NCBI RefSeq assembly: GCF_037392515.1
Contig: NC_090288.1
Location: 60,931,673 to 60,995,672 of the forward strand
DNA: 64,000 bases
Direction: 5' to 3'
Source: Haliotis asinina
Lineage: Eukaryota > Mollusca > Gastropoda > Lepetellida > Haliotidae
Notes under the pieces: model-generated
What the model was told of the DNA's origin: nothing
Database searches by the model: none
What the model saw: only the letters and a program-made list of their open reading frames with translations
Made by a program: the position numbers and the translations under genes
Shown: in pieces, positions 48,315-59,248 of the stretch
How the letters are laid out: each line of letters starts with the position of its first letter
How positions within the stretch are numbered: position 1 is the stretch's first letter

Positions 48315-48585
48315 GGTGAGTGAGTTAGCGCGTTTAGTTTTACACCCCACTCAGCCATATTTCATATATATGGCAGCGGTCTTTAAATAATTGAGACTGG
48401 ACCAGACAACCCAGTGATCAGCAGCATGAGCATTGGTCTGCACAACTGGGAAGCGATGACACGTGTCAACCAAGTCAGCGATCCTGACCACCCGATCCAC
48501 TTATTCGCCTCTTACAACAGGCATGGGTTACTGAAGGCCAATTCCAAACCGAATCTTCACGTGTCTCGTCAATTAGGAAAGGACA
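48315..48585 (+). mobile_element. SINE copy
   Basis: GTGAGTGAGTTAGCGCGTTT at the start, ATGGCAGCGGTCTTTAAATA and GACCAGACAACCCAGTGATC inside. Same family as 18060-18345. Confidence 0.8.
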
Positions 48586-49269
48586 ATATTTTTGGTGTGT
48601 AGTATTGTCTGAATTCGATGTATATATTTGTTTCATAGTTTCGTTACTTTCACTTTATAATTCTCATTTTCACTATAATAAATGCCTCATGATATGATGC
48701 TTCAGTGACAATAGCAATGTCCGATGTTCTCTTTAAACTATCAAGTTACGGTTCCATATTCGTTCAGGAGTATAATTGACTTGCCGTAGCAAGTGTTTCA
48801 GACGGGTGCCGGGCCGAAGAGGGTTCTCTTGCCTTTTCGCGGACACATTTTTTATTTATGATTAAAAGAGAATACTAACGTAATACTATCTATGTTTTAT
48901 ATTTGGAAAAAGGTATTCTAAAGATCACTTTCCGTATCAAAATTTCTCAAAAGGTTTGTAAAAACGTGAAAAACGACCTCGGATTTCCGCTTATTACGGA
49001 AACACCCGACAGTTCATGAGCAGAGACGGTATCACGTGACATGACGTCAAACGTGACTATAGCTGATGGCTTCCTCTTTGGGTGTATTTGACAACTTGAC
49101 AGTGACCATGGATTCTGAAGCTGTAATATATGTTCCCGACGTCATGTTTTGCCTGGAAGTTAGACTGTACCAATACGAACTGATTTTACATCGTGATGGA
49201 GAAACTTCAAGTGAAGATGAAGAAGAATCCACCAAAACAGAGGCACCAATTGGATTCAATTCAACTCAA

Positions 49270-51190
49270 TTTATTTAAAGATGACAAGAATTTTTATGGA
49301 TGATCAACTTCTTTATTGCAGGGTAGCGACGTTTCGGTATAGATTCTTATACCGTTTTCAAGCGTGTGGGGAATGGCAGGGGGGAGTACAATATACATAC
49401 AGCAGAGATGAGCATGTGATGACAATACAACAATAACAGGATTAACAATAACTATTTGAGGTAACAATACATTAGAGAAGTGTTGAGGTAAGCTGATTAA
49501 GGACTGAAGCCAGCGGGTGAGTTGACAGAAGCCAGAGTGAGATGAGTGGATTAATTGGTGGAAGCCAGGGTGAGTTGAGTGGATAAATTGAGACTGGGGG
49601 CCAGAGTGGGTTGATTAATTAGTGTTAATGATGCAGTTGAATGCCGGAGAGACAAAGACGCCTTGATCCCTGTTGATTGTTGGGTTGTGTCTGCGGATTT
49701 GTACTGCTTCAGCAAGTTTGCGTTGTTTGAAGTCATGTTTGTTGCTAGCAAGTGTTGTGACAGTGTCCCAGTTGATGTTGTGGTCAGGAAATTTGGTGAT
49801 GTGTTCCGAAATGGCTGATTTTGTGTCACCTTTGTTTGTGGAGGTTTTGTGTTCTTTGATGCGTATGTTGAGTGGTCTGGATGTTTCCCCAATGTAGTTG
49901 CTGCCGCAGCTGCAGCTGATGTTGTAGATGACGCCTTTAGGGTGTTGTTGTTGTGTACTGTGTTTCCTACCGTTGGCCTTAATGATTGTTTTGAGGGGTG
50001 TTCCTGTTGTAAAGTAGGTGTCAATGCCTGCTTGTTGCTTGAGTAGGCGACTGATGTGGTGTGATGTTTTGCCGGTGTATGGTAGTGAGATGCGTATGGG
50101 AGCGGGATCAGGCTTGGTAGTAGTGGGTTTGGGAGGTGGGTTGACAGTGGAGTTAATGACACGGTTAACAAGTTGGGGAGGGTAGTTGTTTAGTTGAGTG
50201 AAGACATGCTTGAGATGGTTTAGTTCGGGTTGAGGAGAGACAGAGGATAGGTTTAGGGCACGGCGGGTGAGGGTAGAGATGATGCCTGTTTTAGTTCGGA
50301 GTGAGTGGTTTGAGTCAAAGTGGAGGTATTGGTCAGTGTGAGTGGGTTTACGATAGACAGAGGTTTGGATGGTGTTGTCAGTAGTGCGGGTGACGAGAAC
50401 GTCAAGGAAGGGGAGTTGTGAGTTGCTTTCAGTCTCAAACGTGAACTGAATGCGGGGGTGTTGCTGGTTAAGGTGCTGAAGGAGAGCGGAGGGGTCGTTA
50501 GCTTGGGGCAGAATGACAAAGGTGTCGTCAACCTTCCTGAACCAGCAGGTTGGTTTAATTAGTGAGGAACTGAGGGCTTGGTGCTCAAAGGAGGTCATGT
50601 AGATTTCAGAGAGGATGGGAGAGAGAGGGGATCCCATGGGCAGACCATGGATTTGCTCATAGAGTTCATCACCCCAGGTGAAGTATGTGGAGGTGATGGA
50701 GTTAGTAATGAGCTGAAGGATGGAGTCAGTAGAGAGTTTGGTGTCCAGAGGGGAGTCGAGGTTATCAAGGCAGTTACGGAGGATGTGCAGGGTTTCGTTG
50801 ATGGGAACACTGGTGAACAAGTCCACTACATCATAACTAACGATTTTTCCAGGGTTTTCAACAGTCTTGAGTTTCTCACAGAAGTCAGTAGAGTCTGATA
50901 TGTAGGAGTCCGCGGTTTTGCCGAGAGGGGCCAAAACTTTCGTGAGGTGCTGGGCAGTGTTATAAAACACTGTGTCTCTGGAACACACAAGGAGTCTGGC
51001 TTTAGGAGGGTTCTTGTGGATTTTTCACAGTAGCTCGTGCGTAGGGAGCTTGAGGGTGGGACACGGCAAGTTTGTGGTGCAGTTCATGCGAGAGTTCATA
51101 GTTGTCACGTAGTTGTTTTCAGGTGGGCTTTGTGTTGTCTCTGGAGTTTCTGTGTGGGGTCTTTCTTGATCTTGCGGTAGGTGGTATCTG
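49270..51190 (-). mobile_element. Penelope-like element (RT plus GIY-YIG), 5' truncated
   Basis: About 1.9 kb. The 5' end near 51190 starts in coding sequence (T-T-Y-R-K-I-K-K-D-P). The first 60 codons contain at least two frame breaks before the long open frame at 50988. The 3' part past the stop carries ACGGTATAAGAATCTATACC-GAAAC, a hammerhead-like stem and core (49330-49365). It stands alone between copy D and the right-hand region. Confidence 0.75.
49615..50988 (-). CDS. Penelope-like reverse transcriptase with GIY-YIG endonuclease
   Basis: 457-residue open frame, probably the C-terminal three quarters of the original protein. RT blocks: V-S-Y-D-V-V-D-L-F-T-S-V-P at about 48-60, H-G-L-P-M-G-S-P-L-S-P at about 112-122, W-F-R-K-V-D-D-T-F-V at about 146-155 (catalytic D-D), L-P-F-L-D-V-L near 193-199, V-Y-R-K-P-T-H-T-D. 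Endonuclease: G-V-I-Y-N-I-S-C-S-C-G-S-N-Y-I-G-E-T at about 348-365, then R-I-K-E-H-K. This fits Penelope-like elements, which copy RNA into nicked chromosomal ends. The initiating Met here is just the first in frame, not the natural start. Confidence 0.85.
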   Translation of the reverse strand: MCSRDTVFYNTAQHLTKVLAPLGKTADSYISDSTDFCEKLKTVENPGKIVSYDVVDLFTSVPINETLHILRNCLDNLDSPLDTKLSTDSILQLITNSITSTYFTWGDELYEQIHGLPMGSPLSPILSEIYMTSFEHQALSSSLIKPTCWFRKVDDTFVILPQANDPSALLQHLNQQHPRIQFTFETESNSQLPFLDVLVTRTTDNTIQTSVYRKPTHTDQYLHFDSNHSLRTKTGIISTLTRRALNLSSVSPQPELNHLKHVFTQLNNYPPQLVNRVINSTVNPPPKPTTTKPDPAPIRISLPYTGKTSHHISRLLKQQAGIDTYFTTGTPLKTIIKANGRKHSTQQQHPKGVIYNISCSCGSNYIGETSRPLNIRIKEHKTSTNKGDTKSAISEHITKFPDHNINWDTVTTLASNKHDFKQRKLAEAVQIRRHNPTINRDQGVFVSPAFNCIINTN

Positions 51191-51199
51191 AACACAAAG

Positions 51200-52780
51200 G
51201 TAGCTATAATTACTTACAATGTTAACATCTTGACCACTTGATGTCAACATCGGAAAACTCAGGAACACAGACTGGTAAGTTCATCAGATTGTGTTTATTT
51301 CGTAAGGGGGCACAGGCCCATGATGCAGCTACTATAGCATTGATACTTGTTGAGTACAGAGACCTTGAAATGGTGGCTAACAATGATAATAAATGTATTC
51401 ATGCAATAATAAGCCCTTTTACAAGATAAATGCATTAGAAATGTTTATCTAAGAGAGACATCTTTCAATAACATTTCTCATTTCTCATATTAACAACTGT
51501 CGAATAAGTGGTTTTATGGGTACAGTTATATTGTTAAGGTGCCAATTTGTGATACATAAACTTTTTTCATGAAGTACTAATTAATCTGTTTAAACAGATG
51601 AATTACATAAATGATGGCATTACAGTTCAAACACAGAGAGATGTTTTCATTGTACTTTAATATAGTCTTAGGAGTGACTAGGTGAGTGCATTCTGATGTG
51701 AACTGGTCTTGAAAGTAAGGACTCCTGACTCGGAATGATCGGAACAATTCTCTTGCTTTAATCTGTTTTTATACTTGGAAAGCGGATGAAATGGTGGCGC
51801 TTTTCATTGTTCGATAATTCCCTGCATCCCCAGGCAACTGAATAAACTATCGTACCATTTGCTAAAACGACAGAAACAACACGAATTATATTAGCGCTTG
51901 GTCTTTGGAAGCTAGTCACATATGATGTCATGAGCGGAAAGGTCACGTGACTTCCAGCGGAATATGCATAATGGTCGAAGCTGAGATAACAGAATCTGTT
52001 TTCGCTATTAAGACGTAAATATTCATAATTTGTAATTGAAACTTTGGGTATATGTTTCTCATGACTTTATCTTTCAGACAGCAAATGTTTGAACTTCTCT
52101 CATATTCTCCTTTAAATAACGCTTCCAAAACATATTCTCATGATATTGCGGGATTCGCAGAATCGGCAATAATGTTTTTGTGTATTCATTTTTCAGTTTT
52201 CTTTTTATTTAGAGGTGATGGGGTAGCCTAGTGGTGGTCACCCACTCACTCACTCTTTATTCTAAGCAAAAGGAAATCCTGCGGTTAAAGACAGCATAAA
52301 TAATTTGAATTGTACAGACACTTTTCTACTCAGCACAAGGTTTCTGGTCCATCGATCACTTCATTCTTTGGTCAGTCTACTGACTGTTGCAAGAGTACTG
52401 CCCTGCAAAGTGAGTTTCAAAACGTCTGTGCTGACGTGTCGTTTGACCGATTTAATCCCGATCTACCCAATTCAAAAGTTTCATATGAAATAACGACGTT
52501 TTGAAGTCACTAGTTACCAAGGGGTTTTAACTTAATGGATGTAAGACATGATGGAAAGACAAGGCATACAGCTTTTGCCTCAGTCATTGAAGACTCTACA
52601 ATATGACCTCTTTTGCCTTTGGGTTCTATAATCTTACAGTATAGCGGTCCGTTGTAATTTATTTAAATGTAAAGCATATGGAAAAGTATTTGGTATTAGC
52701 AATGTCACTGTATTTAAATAATTTGTAGAAATTGGTAATACCTCCTGGATTGTTGAATGTTATTTTTAGATATACAATTT
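51200..52780. other. No gene seen
   Basis: AT-rich DNA with only chance open frames. A short (CACT)n block at 52243-52256 is a SINE tail remnant. Confidence 0.5.
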
Positions 52781-52786
52781 ATACAC

Positions 52787-52890
52787 AGGAGGCGGGCGAA
52801 CCCAATGGGTAAAGCGTTCGCTCATCACCATGATGATCCGGTTTATTTCCCCACGTGTGCATATTGTGTGAAGATAACAGTGATATCGCA
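52787..52890 (+). mobile_element. tRNA-headed SINE fragment
   Basis: GGCGGGCGAACCCAATGGGTAAAGCGTTCGCTC is split in two blocks (GGCGGGCGAACCCAATGGG, then TAAAGCGTTCGCTCATCACC), followed by CCGGTTTATTTCCCCACGTG, a decayed B box region. A gastropod tRNA-derived SINE head. Confidence 0.6.
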
Positions 52891-53129
52891 TACTGAAAAC
52901 GCGTTAAAAACATAGCCACTATAGGTATCAATATCACTACGTCATCAATAAAGCTTTGAACTAATTTTCCCATAAGTGTTTTAGTGCATACATATGCAAA
53001 AACATTTTTTGCTGTGTAACTGAAATATTATATTCTTCACTAATCGTAGAACACGTCCAGATTGAGGAAGCAAACCCTGGTGGTTCAGTGTCACAATACA
53101 ACAACATTCACAATGTTCATAGATGTGAT

Positions 53130-53870
53130 ATCTCTACTGTTACGAGTGTGTATTTTCTGTATATTTTGCTATTAATCAAATAATAATTATGATGGGTCAC
53201 ATTTCGTGTCATAGATGGGCAACACTTTTAGGGATTTGGCAGCTGGCTTTCCGAAAGTACTTTAGAGCTACCTCCATTTGGAAAAAACATGTAAACACGA
53301 GTTCAGGAGCTTTCTTAGTGGCGATGCTCATGTGTTCGAACTTTGGGGGAAATGAATGAAAGTATAAATGCTACATGCTGTGTTGGAGACAGACACACAT
53401 AACTGGAGTATACATCATCAATCGGTGCCAACGCTTTATCTTCATAGCCGCCGTCAGACTGTTCGCAGTGTTACATTCTGAATAACTGTTTCCCTCTCGC
53501 ACTAAGACTTTGGTGAGTTTGCTATATATTTTTGTGACCCATTGCCTTAGATTTTGTCTTACTTGTATTGTATTTGGAACTGACTTGTGACCTTGTATAA
53601 CTTGCTCTCGTGCTTAATAATATAGAATTTGAATGTTTTAGACTTGTCTTTGTCCTGTTTTGCTGGTTCACAGGGGATTTCTTACACCTTTTTGTCACGG
53701 CATATTCGTAACCATAACACTACAAAACGCAGTTTTCTTCGTAGGAGTACTGTTCGTAATCAGGCATGTATAAATGTGGGCCACATGATGACTGTAAAGT
53801 GTTATCTTTGTGACCTCTTCTCGGCGTTTGCTGGAGACTTAACCCGGATCTTGTAAAATATATCAATATT
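53130..53870 (+). repeat. Dispersed repeat, partner at 19500-20240
   Basis: See the features shared with the partner: GGGTCACATTTCGTGTCATA, CATAACTGGAGTATACATC, AGACTTTGGTGAGTT. TATAAATG at about 53362 precedes them. Sequence identity by eye is about 65-70 percent with indels, so both are old. Confidence 0.6.
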
Positions 53871-54394
53871 TCCAGTTGAGGCAGGTTAGGTTGTTACAGA
53901 TTTAAAGCCTTGTTTCTGAAAGATGAGGGATATTGAAAAGTGTTACCATCAATGTATATCATATTTGATTTGAGTAAATACTGTTGTTCTAACGTTTTGA
54001 AAGGAGAAACGTCAAACAATCTGATTTGTTTGGTGAATGCCATCAAATGAACAGATCGACTCAGATGATATTAGTCACCTGATTGTCTGGTTCAAGGTCG
54101 ATTTTCTATAGACAGACGGCTAATAGCAGGAATATTCTTCAACACATGGACATGACATGGCAAGTCATTTCTGATGTTACAGGACGGAGCATTGCCCTTT
54201 TTACTTGTTTACGAACACACTCCAGCTAATCTGCACCAGATGGTGCGCGAGTGAGTTACATCAGACAGTAATCTTATCTTCCTTCACTCATGAACACATG
54301 CCAATGTAAATCAAAATGACTGTTATCTTGCTTTGTCACAGTATAAACTTTGACTGATTTTTGCGGCAGAACATGGTAAATATCTACGCAACAG

Positions 54395-55080
54395 AGAGTA
54401 GTCAAGTCAAGTCAAGTCAAGTCAAAAGGTTTATTGTACAAAAGGCCTCCGACCCATATGCAAGAGAGTATGTATGTAACATAAAGTTACACACACGGAA
54501 TAACACGTTCTTTAAGCAGTTCATTCCTTTTAACTAATGCATGTTTAATATATAGTGAAAGGTTTAATATTTGAGATTCTTAGCAGTTAAAACGTATACG
54601 AAAGCTTGCGATGGCGGCATCTTTATCTTTAATATATTTCTTTTGAAGGTCACTATAAAATGGACAGAAGAATACAAAGTGAATTTCATTCTCTATTTCT
54701 ATATTGCATAACTGACAAATTCGTTTCGATTTTGCAATGGACACATTTCTTCCCTTATTTGGGACAAGGTCTAAAAAGAGGTCGATATTCAATAAAATGG
54801 TTCCTTAAAAAGTTTCCGTCGTGAGTATTGATAAATAAATTTCTGGTTGGAGTAAAGTCTTGAAAGTTTTATAATAAGCAGAACGTGAGAATCTTCTACA
54901 GTTGAATGCCCTTCCTGGTAAAACATATTTGCAGATCGCGTTCTAAATTCCTTAAAAACATGTCTACACTTCCAACTGACTGACATAACCATATAAAACC
55001 ATAACCTTGGGAAAATAGAAGATTCCTTACATGCGTTCCCCATGTAATTTTCCCCGTGTTATCTAAATGTAAAAGCATAT
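54395..55080 (-). mobile_element. LINE 3' end with (GTCAA)n tail
   Basis: Tail (GTCAA)n at 54400-54425, then minus-strand coding remnants: C-Q-L-C-N-I-E-I-E-N-E-I-H-F-V-F-F-C-P-F-Y-S-D-L (zinc finger, about 54690) and N-T-G-K-I-T-W-G-T-H-V-R-N-L-L-F near 55040. RT C-terminal part of a molluscan LINE, 5' truncated. Confidence 0.7.
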
Positions 55081-55089
55081 TGTATACAA

Positions 55090-56640
55090 CATAGAGTACA
55101 CACAGGAAAACTAGATCTGATCAAACGAAGCGCAGGAAGTAGCTGAATCATGCTTACTCAAAGTAGGAAACACACAAATAACACCCTCAATGACACATAC
55201 CTACTGGATAATCGTTTCTCGATTGTTTCTATTTTACACGCAACATTCTACATTTGTCTTCCCCAGAAAATATCCCATATATCAACTAAAACTGTTATAA
55301 ATCAATATGAACAGTACGTGGCTCACAGACGCTGATGGGCAATACACACAATAGCTGTTCATAATATAAGCGAAGGTATTATTATGTTTCACATTCAGTG
55401 TTTTACGTGACGCTCGAACAAATGTGACAGGTACCCACAAATGTTTATAATGGACGCAGAAAAATATCATTATATTTTTACTGTACCCACAACACATCTC
55501 TGACTTTGGTGTGAGTTAGGTTGTTTCTTTCACGACAGTCATGTGCATCACAGTCTATCAGTCCACATGATCAATGATTCATTCATTCGACTTGAAAGTT
55601 TTGCATCAAAACGTACAATTTTCCACACCATTACTTCACGGGAACTTCATATTGACTTCATGGGGCCTTTGAAATATTAATTTTGACGGAGTCGGTGGAA
55701 AACCTGAAATTTACATACTGAACAGAATGCAGCAAAGAGCGTTTTGTTTAATTCTGGCACTGTCAGACTGGACAAAATTTTCATAACCTCAGCCCTTGCA
55801 CCCTTTATACACACAGTCCAGTCAACAAATGGCACTTCTCCGAGAAAGTGCCACCTAGTCGGATCCACCAAGATCTTTTCGAAGAATATGGAAACATACC
55901 CCACTCCCAGAGGGCTGTTGGGGAATATGTGCACGGTCCTGATCTGCGCTTAGAGATAACGAGATACTACACCATGGGCGCTGAGAGCAAGGGGGATCAA
56001 GACGACGGTCTACCTGAGATGCGAGAGAGGTATTTCAAAAACTAGGTACACATCGCTGCCATGTTTTCCCTGGAACGGGTCAATTACACCGCTGTCAATG
56101 GGGACATGGAATTTAATGACACGTGAAATTTCCTTCATCAGGTACGGTCAGGATTTGTGTCTCGAATTCTTCTCAAGGTGTATAATTTTATAGTTGTCAT
56201 GTCCTCAGCATTTCCTGAATGGTCTTGGGAGTCGAATATAAGGGAATAACCACACCATCATGTTGCTAAAGATACTGCGTTTGCACTTTGCGTGACATCC
56301 AGTGACAAGGTGTTGGACAGTGTCGTTAAATCCATTCCATAATGCGCATTTCATGTTTACATCTGGACGTAAAATCACACAATGACGGTTATCTGTGTGA
56401 AGTGACTGAGCAGCAAACTCATTCCATCTGTCTTCATCCATGCAAGGGACTGAGCATAGCTGCGCCTATCATCAACACACTGCACATAAACAAGGTGCAG
56501 CAGTCTGTGCAGATTTGATATGGCACTGTGCTTGCTTACACTGTCTTCCGTGTGGTATACAGCCATAAACACAACCAAAATGAATGTTGAGATTCTGTCC
56601 AATATCTGTAGCTCTTTTTAGGTAACAGTGGTATACTTCA
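55090..56640. other. No recognised gene
   Basis: Contains overlapping short frames on both strands at 55677-55953 and 56205-56666, none with motifs I know. May hold old transposon debris. Base composition is still that of the host. Confidence 0.4.
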
Positions 56641-56741
56641 ATCATTTTCATCATTTGGTTTGGCATGATTCATATTGAGATGATCAGCCAAAGTAGTATA
56701 GGGAATGACAGTCCGAAAACACTTTTCAAAAACCCCTCTAA

Positions 56742-56768
56742 AAAGCCTCATTTACTAAATGAGGCTTT
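56742..56768. repeat. Perfect 13-bp palindrome at the element edge
   Basis: AAAGCCTCATTTA and its exact complement TAAATGAGGCTTT flank a single C. It lies about 270 bp beyond the end of the first minus-strand frame, near where the virus-like block begins. Could be a transcription end or part of the terminal region. Confidence 0.7.
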
Positions 56769-57035
56769 GGTGGGACCCTTAGCTCTTGCTATTATTGCCC
56801 CTACTACAAAGCCACGCCATCACGTTTACCGTGACTTGGCAGGCGGTAACACTGTGCCGTACGGTACGATCAATAATTCTTCTCTTACAAACCCCCTACC
56901 CGGCCCATCCCTCAAGTAGTATAAGTTAGGTTCGTCGGCTTTCATATCCACTTTATCTATGTTGTAAGTTTTGACCGACCATATAGGATCGGTGGCTCGC
57001 TTACGGCTATGTTATGTTTATATCGAGGAAACAGT

Positions 57036-57653
57036 TTAATGTGAACCGCTTACGATCTCTTTGGTGTTCATAATAAAGGCTTGCTGGGCTTTTTGTATTC
57101 CCTGTGCTATGTACTTTTTTTTCTCGTCCTCGCTGATAGCAGACTTACGAGACTTGGATCGAATATCTTGTTTCATTTCATTATATTTTTTGAGTTCAGA
57201 GAGGATTGAACTAAACTCCTCTTCTGAGATCTTACTGTCAGAGAGTGCCGTGGAAATTCGCTCACTCACTGTGTTGAGTTTTGCTTCAGCCAGAACCCTG
57301 ATCTCGTCGTGTTTCAATGCCTTACGATTAAGTCTGCGTGATACTAACTTAAGCGCCAACCCTACCAACCCTGTCACCCCAGCCGTTATTTCAATACCTA
57401 GCACTATAGGTGCAGCCACGATGGTGGTTAACAACCCAACGCCTGCCGCCCCTAGTCCCATGCTGGTTGCCATAAGGGTAGTGTCAGCCCCGTCCACGAT
57501 ATTGAAAGCTCTATTGTATTTTTTACATAATGCTTTCCGCGTGTCACGGTCTTGTTCTAGTTGACGTTTCACATCACATAACTGCCTCAAGCGGAACCCA
57601 TCTACGGTTTCCAACGTCTTCGCTACTTCCTCTACGACTGGGTACAGACCCAT
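57036..57653 (-). CDS. Polinton-encoded membrane protein, unrecognised
   Basis: 205 residues. A charged N-terminal part (1-50) with R-Q-L-C-D-V-K-R-Q-L-E-Q, a glycine-rich hydrophobic stretch at about 66-106 that could make two membrane helices, and a long charged helical C-terminal part (about 107-205). Stop is followed one base later in gene order by the next feature's end, so spacing to the upstream frame (57655-58326) is 1 nt. Function unknown; membrane insertion is inferred from hydrophobicity. Confidence 0.65.
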   Translation of the reverse strand: MGLYPVVEEVAKTLETVDGFRLRQLCDVKRQLEQDRDTRKALCKKYNRAFNIVDGADTTLMATSMGLGAAGVGLLTTIVAAPIVLGIEITAGVTGLVGLALKLVSRRLNRKALKHDEIRVLAEAKLNTVSERISTALSDSKISEEEFSSILSELKKYNEMKQDIRSKSRKSAISEDEKKKYIAQGIQKAQQAFIMNTKEIVSGSH

Positions 57654-57654
57654 C

Positions 57655-58326
57655 CTATAATGTATATTTTGAAAGATATTTTAATTGGGGTTCAGTTAAA
57701 AATCTATTAATGAATTTAAAGCCTATAAGTTCTAGACTATTAGTCAGGGTAATAGGTGAGAGGCTAATAGAATTTCCTGTTCTAATAGAAACCCCCAGGA
57801 GGCTTGTAAAGTGGTTTATAGGACCCGTGGTATCCTGTTGTATAACAATACGGCAATATTCACCTTTGTGTATGATAAACCAGCCTATTAACACCTCGGG
57901 TAAAATTGGGTGTACTATTGGGGGGTCTCCATTGTCTGAATACTCAAAGAAGACTTCTATGATGAGTGTGAAAGGGGGGTATATTCTACCAAGATTACTG
58001 CTAAATGTTAATTTATTTTCGAATGGAGCCGATAACCCATTTATGCTACTTATTATTAATCCCCTCTCCGGAATGAAATCCCCGGGCCAGATACCGTTGT
58101 TCCTAATCTTAGAGATACGCCCCGTATATGCGTCTATTATGATATAAGGTGAGGTGAGTGTTAAGTTGATCAGCCATTTAGGCTTTGTAAAATCTGGTAA
58201 CGGCACCCGTCTGTACACGTTGTCTTTGAAGTGTAGGATGTATAATTCATCTTCCTCACCAGGCTGATCGAATCCCTCTGTATCTCCCAGGTCGTTAAGT
58301 GTAGTGTTGGGATGATGATTAGTCAT
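57655..58326 (-). CDS. Polinton-encoded protein, paralog of the adjacent frame
   Basis: 223 residues. Its opening (L-N-D-L-G-D-T-E-G-F-D-Q-P-G … Y-I-L-H-F-K-D-N-V-Y-R-R-V-P) matches the opening of the next frame upstream (58337-59248: I-S-D-L-G-D-T-R-G-F-D-A-P-G … L-K-N-N-I-Y-K-R-V-E). A second shared block is W-L-I-N-L-T-L-T-S-P-Y-I against W-F-L-N-I-R-L-V-S-P-Y-V. No known fold recognised; a beta-rich virion surface protein is a guess. Ten nt separate it from its paralog. Confidence 0.65.
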   Translation of the reverse strand: MTNHHPNTTLNDLGDTEGFDQPGEEDELYILHFKDNVYRRVPLPDFTKPKWLINLTLTSPYIIIDAYTGRISKIRNNGIWPGDFIPERGLIISSINGLSAPFENKLTFSSNLGRIYPPFTLIIEVFFEYSDNGDPPIVHPILPEVLIGWFIIHKGEYCRIVIQQDTTGPINHFTSLLGVSIRTGNSISLSPITLTNSLELIGFKFINRFLTEPQLKYLSKYTL

Positions 58327-58336
58327 TATTATACTA

Positions 58337-59248
58337 TTATGATATAATTTCCAACTGGTTTTCTGATAATAATTCAGGGGTTAACTTTATACCCATGAAG
58401 TGTATGTTGTAAGGCAGGAAGATATTGATTAGTGATATCTTGTTTTCTACGATCACGTTGACCCCCTGCAGACTGGTCTTGGAGTCGACACCCACCCGCA
58501 CGTAAACGTTGCAAACTTGAAACTGGTGTCGTTTCACCCACCCGAGTTTGATCCCCTTCACGATCTCGACATCATTCCCCGATGGTTCCCCTAGGTAGAC
58601 TTTGATGAACAGTGTTGAGTTTGCCGGTAGACTCTCTAGTATCTTAACCACGCCTTCGAATTCAGACACCAACTGCAATTTCACGTTTTGCATGGCCGGT
58701 TTACTCGATAGCATGTGGGCTGCTATAGTGTTGACTGGGCTGACGACTATACTACGTCTCTGAGTTGGGACGTAAGCCACGAGCAGGGTTCCATTGTTTA
58801 CGACTTTGTTTAGGTGGTTGTCTTTGTTATCCGTGAACACGTAAGGGGAGACGAGTCTAATATTGAGAAACCATTTGTTATCGGGTAACAACACCCACTT
58901 GTCATCTTCGGTGAAGACGAGCATATATGGTTTGTTTTTGACGACGGTAGTGCTCTCAAAATCGTCTAAGTCGAACAGTTTACCTCCGAATGATGGGTAT
59001 ATTCTCCAGTTGTCATCACCGGTGTTGACGAGGGCGTACTTAGTGTTGGCTGTTGCTCCTGTGGTATCTATCATATCACTTAGGGCTCCACCGGAGGGGA
59101 TTTCAACGCGTTTGTAAATGTTGTTTTTCAGTTGCAAGGCGTACGATTTACCATCTACTCCGGGAGCGTCGAAACCGCGTGTGTCTCCGAGGTCGGAGAT
59201 CCCGATATTGACGCATTTTTTCACTCCGGGTCCTTGTGCGCTGGTCAT
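58337..59248 (-). CDS. Polinton-encoded protein, longer paralog
   Basis: 303 residues, with two extra blocks relative to 57655-58326, each holding a W-R-I-Y-P or W-V-L-L-P turn. Shares its N-terminal motif, the S-P-Y block and a C-terminal N-K-I-S-L-I-N-I-F region with the shorter paralog. It overlaps the upstream frame (59245-59898) by 4 nt (ATGA type), suggesting a shared transcript. Unrecognised; structural role inferred only from position among capsid genes. Confidence 0.65.
   Translation of the reverse strand: MTSAQGPGVKKCVNIGISDLGDTRGFDAPGVDGKSYALQLKNNIYKRVEIPSGGALSDMIDTTGATANTKYALVNTGDDNWRIYPSFGGKLFDLDDFESTTVVKNKPYMLVFTEDDKWVLLPDNKWFLNIRLVSPYVFTDNKDNHLNKVVNNGTLLVAYVPTQRRSIVVSPVNTIAAHMLSSKPAMQNVKLQLVSEFEGVVKILESLPANSTLFIKVYLGEPSGNDVEIVKGIKLGWVKRHQFQVCNVYVRVGVDSKTSLQGVNVIVENKISLINIFLPYNIHFMGIKLTPELLSENQLEIIS

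Noticed and set aside
49066-49278. 70-residue plus-strand frame with an acidic Ser-rich stretch (E-T-S-S-E-D-E-E-E-S)
   Set aside because: Could be a gene start or transposon fragment, but it has no partner exon, signal or family match I can defend.
55677-56045. Overlapping frames on both strands, 65-85 residues
   Set aside because: No motif, no relation to the neighbouring Polinton or LINE; both strands open at once suggests chance.
56665-56919. 84-residue plus frame left of the Polinton genes
   Set aside because: Small, Pro-rich, spans the palindrome; may be a small gene of the element but nothing confirms it.
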